Assembly (NCBI GenBank): GCA_000349905.1
Contig: KB722739.1
Span: 1,766,192-1,830,191, forward strand
Direction of reading: 5' to 3'
Source of the DNA: Volvariella volvacea V23
Lineage: Eukaryota; Basidiomycota; Agaricomycetes; Agaricales; Pluteaceae
DNA length: 64,000 nucleotides
Both the position numbers and the translations under genes were made by a program. The notes beneath the pieces are model-generated. The model worked only from the letters and a program-made list of their open reading frames with translations, was not told where the DNA came from and searched no databases. Positions 1 to 12,292 of this stretch are shown one piece after another. Position 1 is the stretch's first letter. Each line of letters opens with the position of its first letter.

Positions 1-539
1 AACGGAGTTCGCCTGCTGTCATACCCAGCTGATGAACCCGGGGGTTGTTGGCTATTTCCGTGATCATCGTAGCTTGCAGTGGGTTGAGCTTGCTGGGAGG
101 CCGAGCCGGCAGGGTCCGGGGTGGTAAATTGGAACTGGGAGGACATACTATGGTGGTGGTGCGGGTGGGCGAAAGGATTGGCTGATGGACTGATTGGAGT
201 GACAGGTGAAAGGGCGGATGAAGCAGATGGACCGGTGATGGGAGAATGATTGGTGGGAGAAGTCACGGACAAGGAAGACAGATTGAGGGACAGAGCTGTG
301 GTACGAGAGAGGTGGTTTAGCTGTTCTCCTGCTTGCCCCGTCGTGGGTTGAGGTGCCTGAGACGTGGGTGGCTGGTGATAGAAGGAATAGTGGGACCCAT
401 GATCGTTTGCAGGCGGAGATGAGAACGAAGGCTGGGCAGAATGGCTATGCTGGGGGATCAGATGGGAAGGCCATTGCTGCTGTCGCTGAGCGGACTGGGA
501 GAAATGTGGGTCCGTCGAGGTCATTGCGTAGTTATCCAT
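1..539 (-). CDS. N-terminus of a Gln/Ser/Pro/His-rich protein, cut by the window edge
   Basis: A minus-strand frame opens with ATG at 539-537 (MDNYAMTSTDPHFSQ) and stays open to base 1, giving about 179 residues with no stop. The composition is strongly biased: Gln runs (QRQQQ), Ser-Pro-Thr stretches (SLSVTSPTNHSPITG), a His cluster (HPHHHH) and many prolines. No folded domain, signal peptide or membrane segment is visible. Such disordered N-termini are common in fungal transcription factors and RNA-binding regulators, but that is inference; the diagnostic domain would lie left of the window. The region 5' of the ATG is pyrimidine-rich on the coding strand, as expected for a 5' leader. I chose this start because it is the first ATG of the open frame. 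Splicing downstream cannot be judged. Confidence 0.6.
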   Translation of the reverse strand, partial: MDNYAMTSTDPHFSQSAQRQQQWPSHLIPQHSHSAQPSFSSPPANDHGSHYSFYHQPPTSQAPQPTTGQAGEQLNHLSRTTALSLNLSSLSVTSPTNHSPITGPSASSALSPVTPISPSANPFAHPHHHHSMSSQFQFTTPDPAGSASQQAQPTASYDDHGNSQQPPGSSAGYDSRRTP

Positions 540-1477
540 GTCTAGTAAACAAACGGAGAAGACGAAGTCTTGTGATAAAAAAAAACGAAACAAGCAAAGA
601 CTTGAGAGCTACGACTGCGGGGGGTTGTGAGACGAAAGCTGGGTGAAACGACTCGATAGCGTTGAGATATAGTGCGTTGAATGGCTCGAAAAAGGAAGCT
701 GTGTGGGTGCAGGCTGAATGGGAGTGGAGCAATAAGAGCCAGGGAAGCTGTTGTGGATGATTGCCCTGTTCAGAGGCTTTTAGGGAGAGGAAACACTATT
801 GGGGAGGAGAAGGGGGTTGATATAGGTAGGGAGTGATGACGGTTAAGGGGGAGGACGTACTGAGGGAGTGAACGAGATGAGCGGGGGTATGTTGTAATTG
901 GGAATGAGGACTAAATATTCTAATTACCCGCCAAATCCAGATTCAGATCCAAAATAATTTACTTTTTCCCCTTTCTGCTTTCGGCCGTCCTCCTCGTTTC
1001 CACACAACCTTGCCAACCGTTGCGCATCGTCCAGCCCGAGTCCTCTCCTCCACCACCATCCTCGCCCTAGTCTAGTCTTTTGTCGTATCGCTCTGCCTGC
1101 TCTGCCGTGCCTACACTCTGCTCCTGTTCTCCCAATCCCTGCCGTCTAATCTGTGAACGAATCAGTCTCTTGACGCTCACACATAATACCCTTTCCCGCA
1201 TGTTGGCACATGTTCTCCTCATGGTCCTCCAATAACTCGCCTCTCCTTCGCTCACTGCCCCCCTCCTCCCCTCTCCCTGCCAAGCTGTCCCTGCTCTTCC
1301 TTCCAACCCCGTTCCTGATCAAAACAACACACGTCCACCCCCCTCCAATCTTCCTGCTTCCCCTCCCATTACTCATATCCCGTTGTACGTATGAATCTCG
1401 GCCCTCTCATCTTAACCATCCATCATACATCATGCGGCCGTCCTGCCCATGAACGATGATTCAAGTGATTCATTGCT
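540..1477. promoter_or_regulatory. Probable divergent promoter / leader region
   Basis: Coding-strand pyrimidine bias switches strand here. Bases 541-900 are purine-rich on plus, so pyrimidine-rich on minus towards the ATG at 539. Bases 960-1480 are C/T-rich on plus. That is the usual look of two leaders running outwards from a core around 900-960. No convincing TATA box was found. Confidence 0.35.
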
Positions 1478-1699
1478 ATGATGCCAATCACCTTTCCTCC
1501 ACATGTTGATGCACCTCCAAAACGAATCGAACAGCCTTCCTCGGGGTCCATCGACAATCCTCATTGGTCCAGTACTACCTTCCTTACCGGTTCCTCCGTC
1601 CATTCAGAGTCGCGAAGCATTCCTGTAGACCCCTCGAGCTTTGATGATATCTACATTAGGGTTGTCCCGCATCATGGAACGACCGAACGGAATTCATAA
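1478..1699 (+). CDS. Small hypothetical ORF (73 aa), doubtful
   Basis: An ORF beginning ATGATG follows the C/T-rich leader-like tract and encodes MMPITFPPHVDAPPKRIEQ through to VVPHHGTTERNS. An in-frame TGA lies just upstream, so the ORF is closed at both ends. Downstream the sequence becomes AT-rich, like a 3' UTR (1730-1830). I see no domain and recognise no family. An exon continuing in frame after a donor near 1650 was looked for and not found. It may be a short real protein, one exon of a gene I failed to assemble, or a chance ORF in a transcribed leader. Confidence 0.2.
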   Translation: MMPITFPPHVDAPPKRIEQPSSGSIDNPHWSSTTFLTGSSVHSESRSIPVDPSSFDDIYIRVVPHHGTTERNS

Positions 1700-4600
1700 T
1701 CCATTGCCGGCGCTCTTCTGTGGCACCGAAAAATTGTTATCATTATCTTCATGTAATCATTTATCTATTTAATTGTTTCCCCTATTTCTTATCCAAATTT
1801 TGTCCTTTTTCTTCATAATTCTCGTGTACGCATAGTTCACACTGAGCAGCTCGGTGTGATCCACGACAAAAACATAGTCGGACCAATCAGCGTGCAGCCT
1901 GCTCATCCATCAAGGGACCATTCTTTCCGTCATTTGGGCTGATGCCCACATAACCCTCAGCCACGCCACAAAAAAATATTCCCACCTCATCAGGTGCCTA
2001 TTCTGACCGACACGCAGTGTCGATTTAAAATACAGAACACCGTCGCCTGTCCACTGCTAGCCGTACAAAAGGCCTAGATAGGGAAATCTATGAGAACGCG
2101 GCAATCTTTGGCTTGTTTTCTTCCCTCTCTTAGCTCCCACCCGAGCTTAAGTTGGCACCGGGATGGGCTCGGCCATCTGCAGATTCGGACGATTGCGTCC
2201 AGACCATACGTCGAATCAATAGAATCCCCACAGGTCGGTTGAGCCTATAAACTGTACCAATGTACACACCTTTGCGGAGCCCTTGGCCTGCTCGTCACCC
2301 TAATTATTCAATCTGCCTAACCATTTTTGTTCTTCCACCCAGCTGGGAAGGGAAAACGGGGATACATGCATCGGGAGGACGAAAATCAAGAGCCACCAGC
2401 TTGGCCCATGATCCATGCTTCTCGCAATTGGTCGCTCGTTATTCAAAGCCAGGAGGAAACCCTTTCCTTCTCTCTCCCTCTTCCGTCGACAGTCAGGTGT
2501 GTATGCCAAACATAACAGGCATCTCATAAAAATGTTTTATTCCATCGCTCCGAAGCGGGAAACCATTGTTATGGAGTGGTGCTTCAATTAATCGCGTCTA
2601 CCCACCCCTTACTCGCTCTTCCAGGCTTCAACCCTAGCTCGACTTCGCTTCATTCTTTATTCCCCAACCATCAATCAGCGGATACGAATATGGGCATCAT
2701 CGCTGCGCATCTCCCGTCTCCCTTGTTAAGGAGCCTATCGTTCACCCCTTGACTCAACCTAAGAATCTCGACTTTGGTTGGAGTGACTCGACGGATCTGA
2801 TAACGAAGGTTTCCCTTCTCGATAGTCGACGTATCGGAAAGACTCAATATGCGCCCATAGGCATCATATTTGGGACCAAATACTATATCATCCTTTCGGA
2901 ACTATCATCATGACTGAGGATCACATCCGAGCCTTTCTTTCATCACGGCTCCTCTCCTATGGGTGACATCTTTCCAGCTCCATTCAGGTACGTTTCTGGA
3001 CGCAAGCATTGGCAGCAGAAAACTTATCCGAGGCGTCGTTCTTGCATGGAGATTACAATCAGCACCTACCAACGTCCAAGTTCGCAATTGTACCCGTACG
3101 ATCATCCAACTTGAAGACCCTTGAGCCGTTGACGATCAATTATGCTAGCCCCCCTCCCAAAAAAGCAAGATTAGGTTCGAAAATCCACTAATGAATAAAA
3201 AATCCCTTCAGCCACAATGGCTATTACGATGGTCCCAATAAAAAAATGTACACGTGCGTAGAGGGGATTGAGCGGGGCGCAATAATGAAAAAACGTCGTA
3301 ATTGCAATAAACCCAGCCCACGCGAGGGCCTAGTCAATTTTCTTTTTCTTTTCCTAATTTTGTGTCTCCCTTTCAGCGGTCGTCAATCTCGTATCTTGAC
3401 GTACAAATGGGACGAACCGCTCATGTTTGATGACACAAGGTTTTAACATCATTCTGGCCCCCTCGCCCCCGGGCCATTGACAGGCTTTTATGTACTTATG
3501 AGTAAAATACTTCCGTCAGTGATGGCGGTTAACCCCATTGTTTGATCCCAGCCTATTCAGTTCCTTCGGTCATGCACTAGCACCCTACGTCTTGTCGACG
3601 TCGAGCCAACGCGGAAGGTGGTCGACAATGAAACATGCTTCACGTCCAGCGCGAGAACCTGAGATGGAGATAGGGATGTAAACAGGTTTGGGATTCAGGC
3701 TTGGTCTATATGGGGTGGTGGACACACATTGACGCAACGCCTTTTGGTGGCTCACTGGTCTTTGTTCATTCATTCCTACAAGCTGACGATACACTGCAGG
3801 ACGTCGCATGTGTCGCATACCTAATGGAAAAGTCGATTCAGTCTAGTGTTTGGGACCAGTGATCATGGCGAGATGAATGACGCTGCTTGTTGTCGCCTAG
3901 TGTCCTGGCGTTATCTCATGCTTCTTCGCCTATGCTATCCACAGATGTTCTACACGCTATAGTCGAAGGCTCAGAGCATGGAAGAATACGTGGATGTGCT
4001 TCGAAATGCTCAGATTTTAGGTGCCGAGGGTTAGTGTAGCAGCACTGAAGCTCATCGTGATTGAGCTAATGTGTGGATGTATGTATGATGCCTAAGTGGG
4101 CTGCGCTGATCTCGATAGCTTCCTAAGTACCTTGAGACCGAAGTTTCGGATTTCTCTCCTAGGAAGATATTCCTATACATGTGTGTTCCAAATTTACTTT
4201 GCTGCCGCTTTGCCTCCGTTATGCTGCAAGACATACCAATTGCTCCCTTAAACTACCCAAGTTGATAACCCGGTCTATTATAATACCGCCAGAATCGTCG
4301 GAGGGACAGACTTAGTTCAGCACCGTATCACGAATCTGGTAAAGTCTGAACTCCAACCTGGGGATGCAACGACTCTACATGCAACCCGGATTGCTACCGA
4401 AGGCTCCGGAACGGAGGTAATTTCACTGACAATCCTTCCCATTATGCTCACAAAAAACTGGCGCCAAATTTAGTCTGGAAAAGGAAGTCTGATCAATCCA
4501 TGACTTGGATCTAATCCCTTGAATCGCGCTCTTGTTGCCGAAATAACCACCATTGCGGTGCCGCATTGTATATTCGCATATGGTAATAGAGTAACGCTGA

Positions 4601-7600
4601 ACGAAATGATGCTGGTGTGAGCAGTGCAGGCCGCAGCGGTCGAGTTCCCCGTTAAATTACTGACTTGACAAAATTAGACATGATGGAGCCTCACGGTCGC
4701 AGTTGGAAATTCAGAGGCGGGATGCTATGCACAATAACGGCAAATGGTTGCGCAGCATTTGTGGTGATATTGAATTGACCAACGGTCCGCATAGTTATAT
4801 TACGCACCCAATGTAGGTATGTCATGTGCTGTATATGACTGTCCATCGAGCTATCACAAGGCCGGCGAGCTGCGCGGTGCACTGCCAATACGCCGTCATG
4901 AAAACTCATAGTTGTACATATGCACTTTATCTATGGCTGTAAGCAGTTCGCTTGGACCCTAAATGCTTTCATATCTACCCGGCAGGCGATCGTCCTATGG
5001 TTAACTTATAAGCGAATAGCAGTATTGCATTTAAGTACAAGTGAACCATGACCGCGGTCGACTCCGGGTTATGACCACGATACCATGGTACAGTGAGGCT
5101 TTTGCTGATCATCATCGTCATACTAATCGCATTAAAGCCAATACACTTAATGCAATGAAATTTAACCTAGTTCAGGCTATAATTCAACTGGCCTTAAATG
5201 CGTTTGCCACGCTGCACATGTACGCGTGGCATCGCCATGTGCAACTCTCTCCATCGTACGAAGCGGGCGCATTTGATCGTGGCCAAACGACCACGATGAT
5301 CACAGCCTCTCTTCGGGCATAAGATAGTATTGCTCTTCAACTTTGACATACCTCCATTGTCGAGTTCTCGGGCTAAACGTGTGGAAAGTCCTATCTGCAC
5401 AGAAGTGTATCTCCCCATTGCAATTGGCCATGTGGCACCACCCAATCGCTGAAAAAGGCAAGGCACGCCAAACGAAGTCTATTAAACACGTAGCAGAATT
5501 GACTTGCTTTAGAACACCGCTTCGATGTATGTCGCGGAGTTAGGATTTGCCCCCTTCTAGTCAATGAGGCATACTTACAGTCGGTGGACAAGATATAGCC
5601 CGTTAATTATAGGATATGCTGGTATCAAATCGCCCGTGCCAGCTTCAGCGTTGGGGCCACACCGCAACCGCGGCCGGGGACTTCTCTCTTCTTGATGACC
5701 CTAAAATTACGAATCAAAGGCTCAGGTTTTGAGTCTGATTTTGTTTCGTTCAATCAACATGCTGTCGATGCGTAAGATACACATGCAACTTACGGGATCA
5801 CCTTCGTCATCCGGGGGTGTTAATGATAGATGTTCAGACTAGAAGCTGTGGTATGTACCCACGCGGGAGCCTGCCACAAGAAGTAGACAGACAATCTGAA
5901 TATGGCTTTCTCCTTCATCTGATCATCACCAACAATTCCGCTGGTCAGCTTGCCTGGGGTCTTTCTACAATCGTGAATGTCGTAAATGCCGACCCTATCC
6001 TTAGGGCCAATGGCAAAACAAGATTTTTCAGGAGTGGAGGCTCAGGGTAAACTGGAGAGAGATACTAGTAGCGGGTTGACGCTCAGATTGGTTACTGAAT
6101 GAGTGTCAAACGATTAAGGGACAGACACTGATCCCGAGCTTCATAGAGACAGAGAAGTCCTTGGGCCGATAACTAGCAACTCGTATTCCCCGTTATCCAA
6201 GGATGTCCGAAGCCCGCGGTAGGAGTAGAGATGTCTATCATTAGATCGTCTTTGCTTGGTGAGAAGCGGTTGATCTGACGACGCTCGAACTGGTTAAGAT
6301 TAGGAGCAGAGCAGATTGAATCCAGCGACAGAAAGGTACCCGCCTCTCACCTGGCTTGGTACCTACCAGTACCACGTGCCCGACACTCTTTAACCTTGCC
6401 TATTCCTCCATCGGCGCTAGTTGCTCCCGATACTCCGTCCCTACCACGTATTCATGGGTAGCTAATCGCAGAAGACCTGGATGCAGATGTGGGCGTCGAT
6501 ACGACACTGTGCCGTGGGTAATCCACGTGCATAGTTGCATGTGAGCAACACCAAGTTGTACCCACTGCTACATGTCAGGTCGAGGGGATCTGAGGCCCCT
6601 GTCGTCGGTTGGTGTTCGGGACACCGACTGAACAGGGTCAGCATGAGTTGAGAGAACATATCCCATTGTTCTAGAGTTATTCGACCAGAGAGCGTAATTT
6701 TCGCTGGCGGCCACTTAGCACGGTTTCGTTGGTCATGCTACCAATGTGCGCATATCAACCACTTTTACCCGACTTCCCCGTTTAGCTTACCTCTCAAGAC
6801 ACCACAAATATCATTTTAGGATTGAAGGCATAGAGGGCTGGGTAATCATATTTTACGTCCAGCGCATGTTGCATGCATCAACCCAAAAGTTAAAAACCAG
6901 CAATGCTCAATGCTTCATTCCTCCCAAAATGCAGAGGCAGCTACAAAAACTACGTTGAATTATGTTGTGCCAGAAAAGGTAATGAATGGCCTACCTCTTG
7001 GAACCTGTCCTCGAGGAAATGATGGCGGGATCGGTCATTACATTCTTAAGTTCCGAACAGCGGGGATGGGAACCTGAACAGACGGCTATGTGAGTGGACT
7101 GCGCGAAAGCCCACACGCGCCCACAAGTAGCATTCCGTACTGGCGCGGATGCCTGGTTCTTGCTGGCGAAAATTCTAGGTACAAAACCCAAACACCGCCA
7201 GTACAGCATGTCTAGGGTGAATTGTACAAGTAGGGTAATGGTTTGCCCAGGAAACCAGTAACACGTAGAGCCATCTCACGGAACAAGGAGATGCCAGTAT
7301 CACTGAATGCTGCTTGCCAGGATTAACTCGATCATCTTATCTTTACCTCTATCGTCCAGGTATATGATGCATTACGCCCGAAAAGAGCAGGGTAGCCTCT
7401 TTGCGTGCTTTGGTCTTGTCGTGTTGCATAGGCGCAGAGCTATGGAGACAACGAGGGAACGTATGCACTATGTTCGAGCTTGAATAGAACCGCTGAGTCG
7501 CTGGTTGACGCGAGGTTAGGTAACCCTAACCACAAGCGACAGTCGTGAAAAATCGGCTTTGCGTTCCCACGGCCATATTTCCTACTTCCGCTGTCCTCTC

Positions 7601-7628
7601 CCTCCCAACTTCAACGACAAAATATCTA
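1700..7628. other. Gene-poor stretch, nothing supported
   Basis: About 5.9 kb without a frame that looks like protein. ORFs are short (60-93 aa), overlap on both strands and have random composition. A CCAAT motif on plus lies near 1882. No terminal repeats, reverse transcriptase or transposase motifs, tRNA boxes or tandem repeats were recognised by eye. Base composition is balanced, unlike AT-rich RIP-mutated blocks. Confidence 0.5.
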
Positions 7629-8629
7629 ATGGCCTCCAGAATTGCTCTTAGTTCTTTGCGATCCGTCGGTTCGTTGGTGCTGTCTTTTAACGCTATCCAA
7701 AAGTCATTAATCCAGTGAAATATCCAGTTAGGCCCCGTGCGGTCGCTGCTTTGCCCCAAGCAATCCACGCGTAAGTTGTTTTTATTCCTCAAAGATCCCT
7801 GCAGCTTGAAGTAATTATATTGCAGTCGTTCATTGGCATCCTCCGCCAACCCTCCACCACCCGCTGAGCGTGCTAACGAAGTCATCAACAAGCTTCCTTC
7901 CTCCCCGAACCTCATCACCAAAACTGGCTCTGCAGTCCTCGGCACCGGTCTCGCTGCTACCGCTATTTCTCAAGAGCTCTATGTTGTGAACGAGGAAACC
8001 ATTCTGCTCGTTGGCTCTATCATTCTTTTCACTTATCTTGGCAAAGTTCGTGTTCCGAGAAATTCCACGGGTGCTTTGGTTTTTAACCTGGGTTGTTGGA
8101 TAGATCCTTCGCCAACCTTACCGGGAGTGGGCAGACGCACAAATTCAGCGCATTAAGGGTGTTCTTGAGAGTGCCCGTGCCGAGCACACGCAGGCCGTAA
8201 AGGAGCGCATCGATTCCGTTGGTCAAATGAAGGATGTTGTTGCACTCACGGAGGGTCTCTTTGCTCTCTCCAAGGCATGTTGATCAGAAAACATGTGGTG
8301 TCGACCCTTCCGCCTAACCATTTCACAGGATACCGCTAAGCTTGAGGCTGAGACCTTTGTTCAGAAGCAGAAGGTCGCTGTTGCCGCAGAGGTTAAGGCT
8401 GTCCTCGACAGCTGGGTGCGCTATGAGCAGCAACAGAAGGAGAGCGAGCAAGCTGAATTGACAAAGACTGTCATTGCCAACGTCATTGCTGATCTCAAGA
8501 ACGAGAAGACCCAACGCGACATCCTTCTTAGTGCAGTCGCCGAGGTGGAACGTATGTGCTTGTTTCAGCTCCTTTCCCGCGCATCGCTAAAGTACGCCCA
8601 CAGAACTCGTCAAGAACAAGGCTATTTAG
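7629..8629 (+). CDS. ATP4: Mitochondrial F1Fo-ATP synthase subunit 4 (subunit b)
   Basis: Subunit b is the peripheral stalk of ATP synthase in the inner mitochondrial membrane; it holds the F1 head against the rotor. Six exons join in phase: 7629-7668, 7728-7770, 7826-8045, 8104-8274, 8329-8551 and 8604-8629, giving 240 aa, close to yeast Atp4. The N-terminus (MASRIALSSLRSVVRPRAV) is an Arg/Ser/Ala-rich presequence. Two hydrophobic stretches follow (about residues 55-100, including GSIILFTYLG), then REWADAQIQRIKGVLESAR and a long charged helix ending QLVKNKAI. The four introns around the standard exons are GT-AG; intron 4 (8275-8328) starts with GC. The 43-bp exon 2 is supported because it restores the presequence and reading frame. 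No homologous neighbour or operon-like arrangement is seen. Confidence 0.95.
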
Positions 8630-10795
8630 ATCACTTGCATCGATTTCCTTCTTCAGACAATAGATTACCCGTTTTAAGCAGGGAGGAGATTGTTCTTAGA
8701 GTGTGATGTTGCAGCCGGACTGAAATTCCACCAAGTTATCCAACCACCCGCGACACATGGGCACACCATTGGAATTCGATTTCGAATGTTCTTCAGTCGG
8801 ACGGAAAGGACGGAAGTGCGTTCCGCAGTTTGAATATGCCGCCACGAGGGTAGACCCCCAAGTCGCCAACGCGGCTTCCTCGCCCTCTTGCTGCATCACA
8901 TTCTTTTCACTCGGGCATTTCCATCTCGACTGCGCTTATTATAGCTATGCAGCGGGGATCACCCCATCCTGCACATTGCCTTCGTAGACTGACGTTTTTC
9001 ATTGAACCCTGAACTGACAAGACTTTAGTGGCACCATGTGCATTGCTGTAGATCATCGGCCTGGCTTCTCTTCCGGCACCTTCGGACCCGGTCTGGTGCT
9101 TCAGGTCTCTAGCGCTGTGCTATCGCTTTGGATTTTCTAGATGCTGGACTTTCTGAATGTCCCTGACGAGGCCCGCTAGACCGATATCTACATCATCATT
9201 GATGCAATAATTGGGGGGCTTGACGCTTTCTTGACTGTTTGCCTAATCTAGCAACGTTGCTGCGTGCTGCAGGGTGTGGTCCTGCCCACTTGACCTCCAG
9301 AACACGAGGTCACTTTGAACGGACAGCAGCCGAGATTTAAGCTGGGATTTGCCCCGAGCAAACATGTAAGGCACAGGTGTACCAAATGAAAGAGTCCCAT
9401 ACTATTATTATTTGGTCGCATCTCCAACAACTTATCGGGCTTACTGTGCGTCGTATAGACCAAGTCAATTTCTGAGGCGCTCAAGGTGTGGGTCAGCAAT
9501 CTGTTGCTCAGCTGCGCCACATTAAGTTGCGTGCAATCAAATTCCGAATATGATGAAACAAAGTTCAAGGTCCGCGATAGTGTCTGCAACCAGGATCATA
9601 GTATCACAGTGCCATGGTAAGGGATTGAGGCTGATTGAGACCACTCGCTTACTATGTAAGTTTAGCTCATGCAATCTCCGTTGGAAAGACAGGTTTCAAC
9701 AATGGGCCCCGCCTCGTGCAAGTAAATGTCGCCTGCATGTTTTTGATTGATCACAATCCAATTACGACATAGTTTGTGGTTTAACAACTTTGCAGAGTTG
9801 CGAATAAAGCTCAACCAGCGGAAAACTCGTCTCCTGAGACGTAAGATAGGGCTGAGATACTGCCCAGTCTTCCGGTACGTGTTTCTTGTTTGCTCGGCGG
9901 ATAACACATGAGGCAATGAACAATATGCTCCGAGGGCCTTAGTCGACAGGCCCAGGGTAAGAAAGCAGCACCAGCACTGATGATATCACAGCGCACGCTC
10001 CTCAGTCGCAATAATATTTCATCGCTCCGCCAAATTCGTCTGTGCGTGGTGTGGCAGGTAGTCTGATAAAGGACTATTACATCCTCACCTATCCCATAGG
10101 TCTTTGAAACCCACAAAGTTGAAATTGTGGTAGAAGTCTCTAACCAACTCGCTTGATAACTCGGTGATACCCTCCGCAGCCCGGCCGCTGTAGAAAGGAT
10201 TTGGATAAGGGTTTTCCTTCTTCGTACGATATCCGTCCAGTCCACCTCGGCATGTGTTCTTCAAACGATGTAAAGATGCTTTTCTGAAACGCAAAGACGG
10301 GCATTGGCAGATACCATGGCTTTTTGAGCCAGTACTTACGAGATTGGGGTTCACGGAGGCAATTCCCCTGGCTAATGATTGTGAGGTTGATTAACCATGC
10401 CCATAAAGCCTTAAGAAATGACGACATAGAAATCTATAATCTACCAATGCAACACAGGTACACTATATTACAAGCCCCTTGAAAATCCAGGTTGGGGTTA
10501 ATTAATGTTAAAAATAAAAAAACGGTGTATCCTACAGGATGTGCCTCGTATCCAATGAGTAGCGGATATATGTTACAAGTTTCGTTCATAAGAACGACAT
10601 TAACGGAGATGGGCAGATGGAGCGCCCTCCACCTTTTGAAATGCGAGGAGGTCGTGATACGAAAACTTGAAACAAGAAGCCCAAAGAGAGTGCGGCTAAC
10701 TCGGTCGCCGTCTGTGCATAGGAATCTCAGTTGTATTAATGCCCCGGTCTGGCACCACCCAAGCATCCTCAGATCCTGGCATTGTTTGTATCGCA
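8630..10795. other. Intergenic, no supported gene
   Basis: The 3' flank of ATP4 is followed by about 2 kb of sequence with short ORFs on both strands. The most protein-like is a minus-strand stretch at 10085-10427, discussed among the rejected items. No RNA gene or repeat was recognised. Confidence 0.4.
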
Positions 10796-12292
10796 TTAAG
10801 AGCGTTGTCTACGATCATAGAAGCTTGACGTAGTAGCCGCGATTCGGTTGGTGGGGTGGCCTGACGCCGAAGTTTGATGATACTGCATGCACGATGCGAG
10901 GGAACATAAGCGCTGTAGACAATGCATGTGAGGGCTATAAACAACATACACTCTACAAGCCTGTTGATTGCTCGCATTAGCTGAGAGCATCGTATGAACA
11001 TTTGGCTGCATACTCACAATTGAATTGGAAACAATGAAAATTAGTGGAAATCCAATCAAACGGGCAGACTCGTCTACATTCCTAGCATAGCGTGGGTATG
11101 GCCATAAAGGATATGGGAAAATGTACTCACTGGTAGTACATAATAGCTGCTGCTGCATTAACAGCAAGGATGGCGGCAAAGGCCATCAGTCCTACTGGGT
11201 GTTAGTAAAAGCGATATTACGATGCGAGACCACGGACCCTGGCGTAGAAAGTAGCTTGCTAGTGACCCCTGTACCGGCTTTGTTCGGCGGCAGTGCTTCA
11301 TTATACTTGGTGAGAAGATGGGAACCCGAAATTAGCTGTAATGACTTACAATCATGACGCATGCAAGCGATATGAAGTCCATCAACACGGCGGCAAGCTT
11401 ATATTCGGCATATAGTGAGTGCGTAGTTATTATGAATACCTCATTTAGACACTTACCATGGAGGTCTAATGAGATATACCAGCTTAGTTATGTATCCGGC
11501 AGATGGGGGGATCATAGAAACGACTTACACCCATTTTTACTCTCATGTCTCGAGTTATATAGTTGGGAAAACACCCAGTGTTGCCAAACGCTCTATAGAA
11601 TCGCCTCGAAATTGGAGTCGGATTGGTACAGAATACCCAAATATCGATACCGACGAGACCCGCGTAGAAAACACCGAGTATTAACTTTGCATTCCGTGTC
11701 CGGCCGCAAAATGCGTGTGCACGGATCGCCATAATGCCTGCATCAAATAAGTAGTCGCGATGAAAGCCTCCGCATTAGATGTCAGTGCGAGAGAGACTCG
11801 GAATGCAACTTACCATGAGGTAAAAAGTGCTGATATAAATGAAATATGAGTTAGAGAGCGAGAGGGGTTCACTGCGCAACATACAGCTGGAGCCAATAAT
11901 CCATGAACAGGCCTTATCACTCGTTCACACAACTCCGAAGGGTGGTCATTAATGTAGGCCCACATTGACACTGGGAGCAAGAACATAGGGTAGTAGCGGC
12001 AAAAGAGGTATCCCCACTTGATCAACGACCAGCGAGTGGGATAGACCTAAGTTCAGGGATAGTTGGAAAACGTGCCACTAGGGAGGGCTGGATCCCATCA
12101 GTTGCACTCACAGTTTCGATTTCATGTTGCAAGCTAGAAATTAGCGCTGGCTTGAGTAAGATTATGGGCATAAGCAGAAATAACAGCGTACTTTACAAAC
12201 CAGTCAAATACTTGTAGAGCGTATGCCGCCACCAATGAATATCTCAGCTTCAGGATAAGTCTAAATGTTAGGATTAGGTACTGAGATCGCAT
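10796..12292 (-). CDS. DUF6533-type multi-pass membrane protein
   Basis: Minus-strand exons reconstruct a basidiomycete-type membrane protein of unknown function. The diagnostic N-terminal block reads RYSLVAAYALQVFDCLQHE, then TVYPTRWSLIKWGYLFCRYY and PMFLLPVSMWAY; the YD/FD, W-x-L-x-K and F-x-x-RYYP pattern is what I know of DUF6533. Then come IMAIRAHAFCGRTRN, a further TM (LGVFYAGLVGIDIWVF), LAAVLMDFISLACVMI, the small exon YNEALPPNKA, and GLMAFAAILAVNAAAA. Introns are short GT-AG, for example the one after CVMI, where a 31-bp exon is needed to keep frame. The start at 12292 is the first in-frame ATG, but an upstream exon is possible. The C-terminus after IVSNSI is uncertain: phase-0 splicing gives CRVYVVYSP and a stop at 10796, while another frame reads on as an extra hydrophobic segment. 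Confidence 0.72.

Noticed and set aside
7510..7535. Telomere-like GGTTAGG...CCCTAACC symmetry
   Set aside because: One short imperfect palindrome with no tandem telomeric units; chance match in an internal region.
10085..10427. Minus-strand fragment reading LSSELVRDFYHNFNFVGFKD with a possible donor
   Set aside because: It looks protein-like, but no upstream or downstream exon could be joined in phase and no family was recognised.
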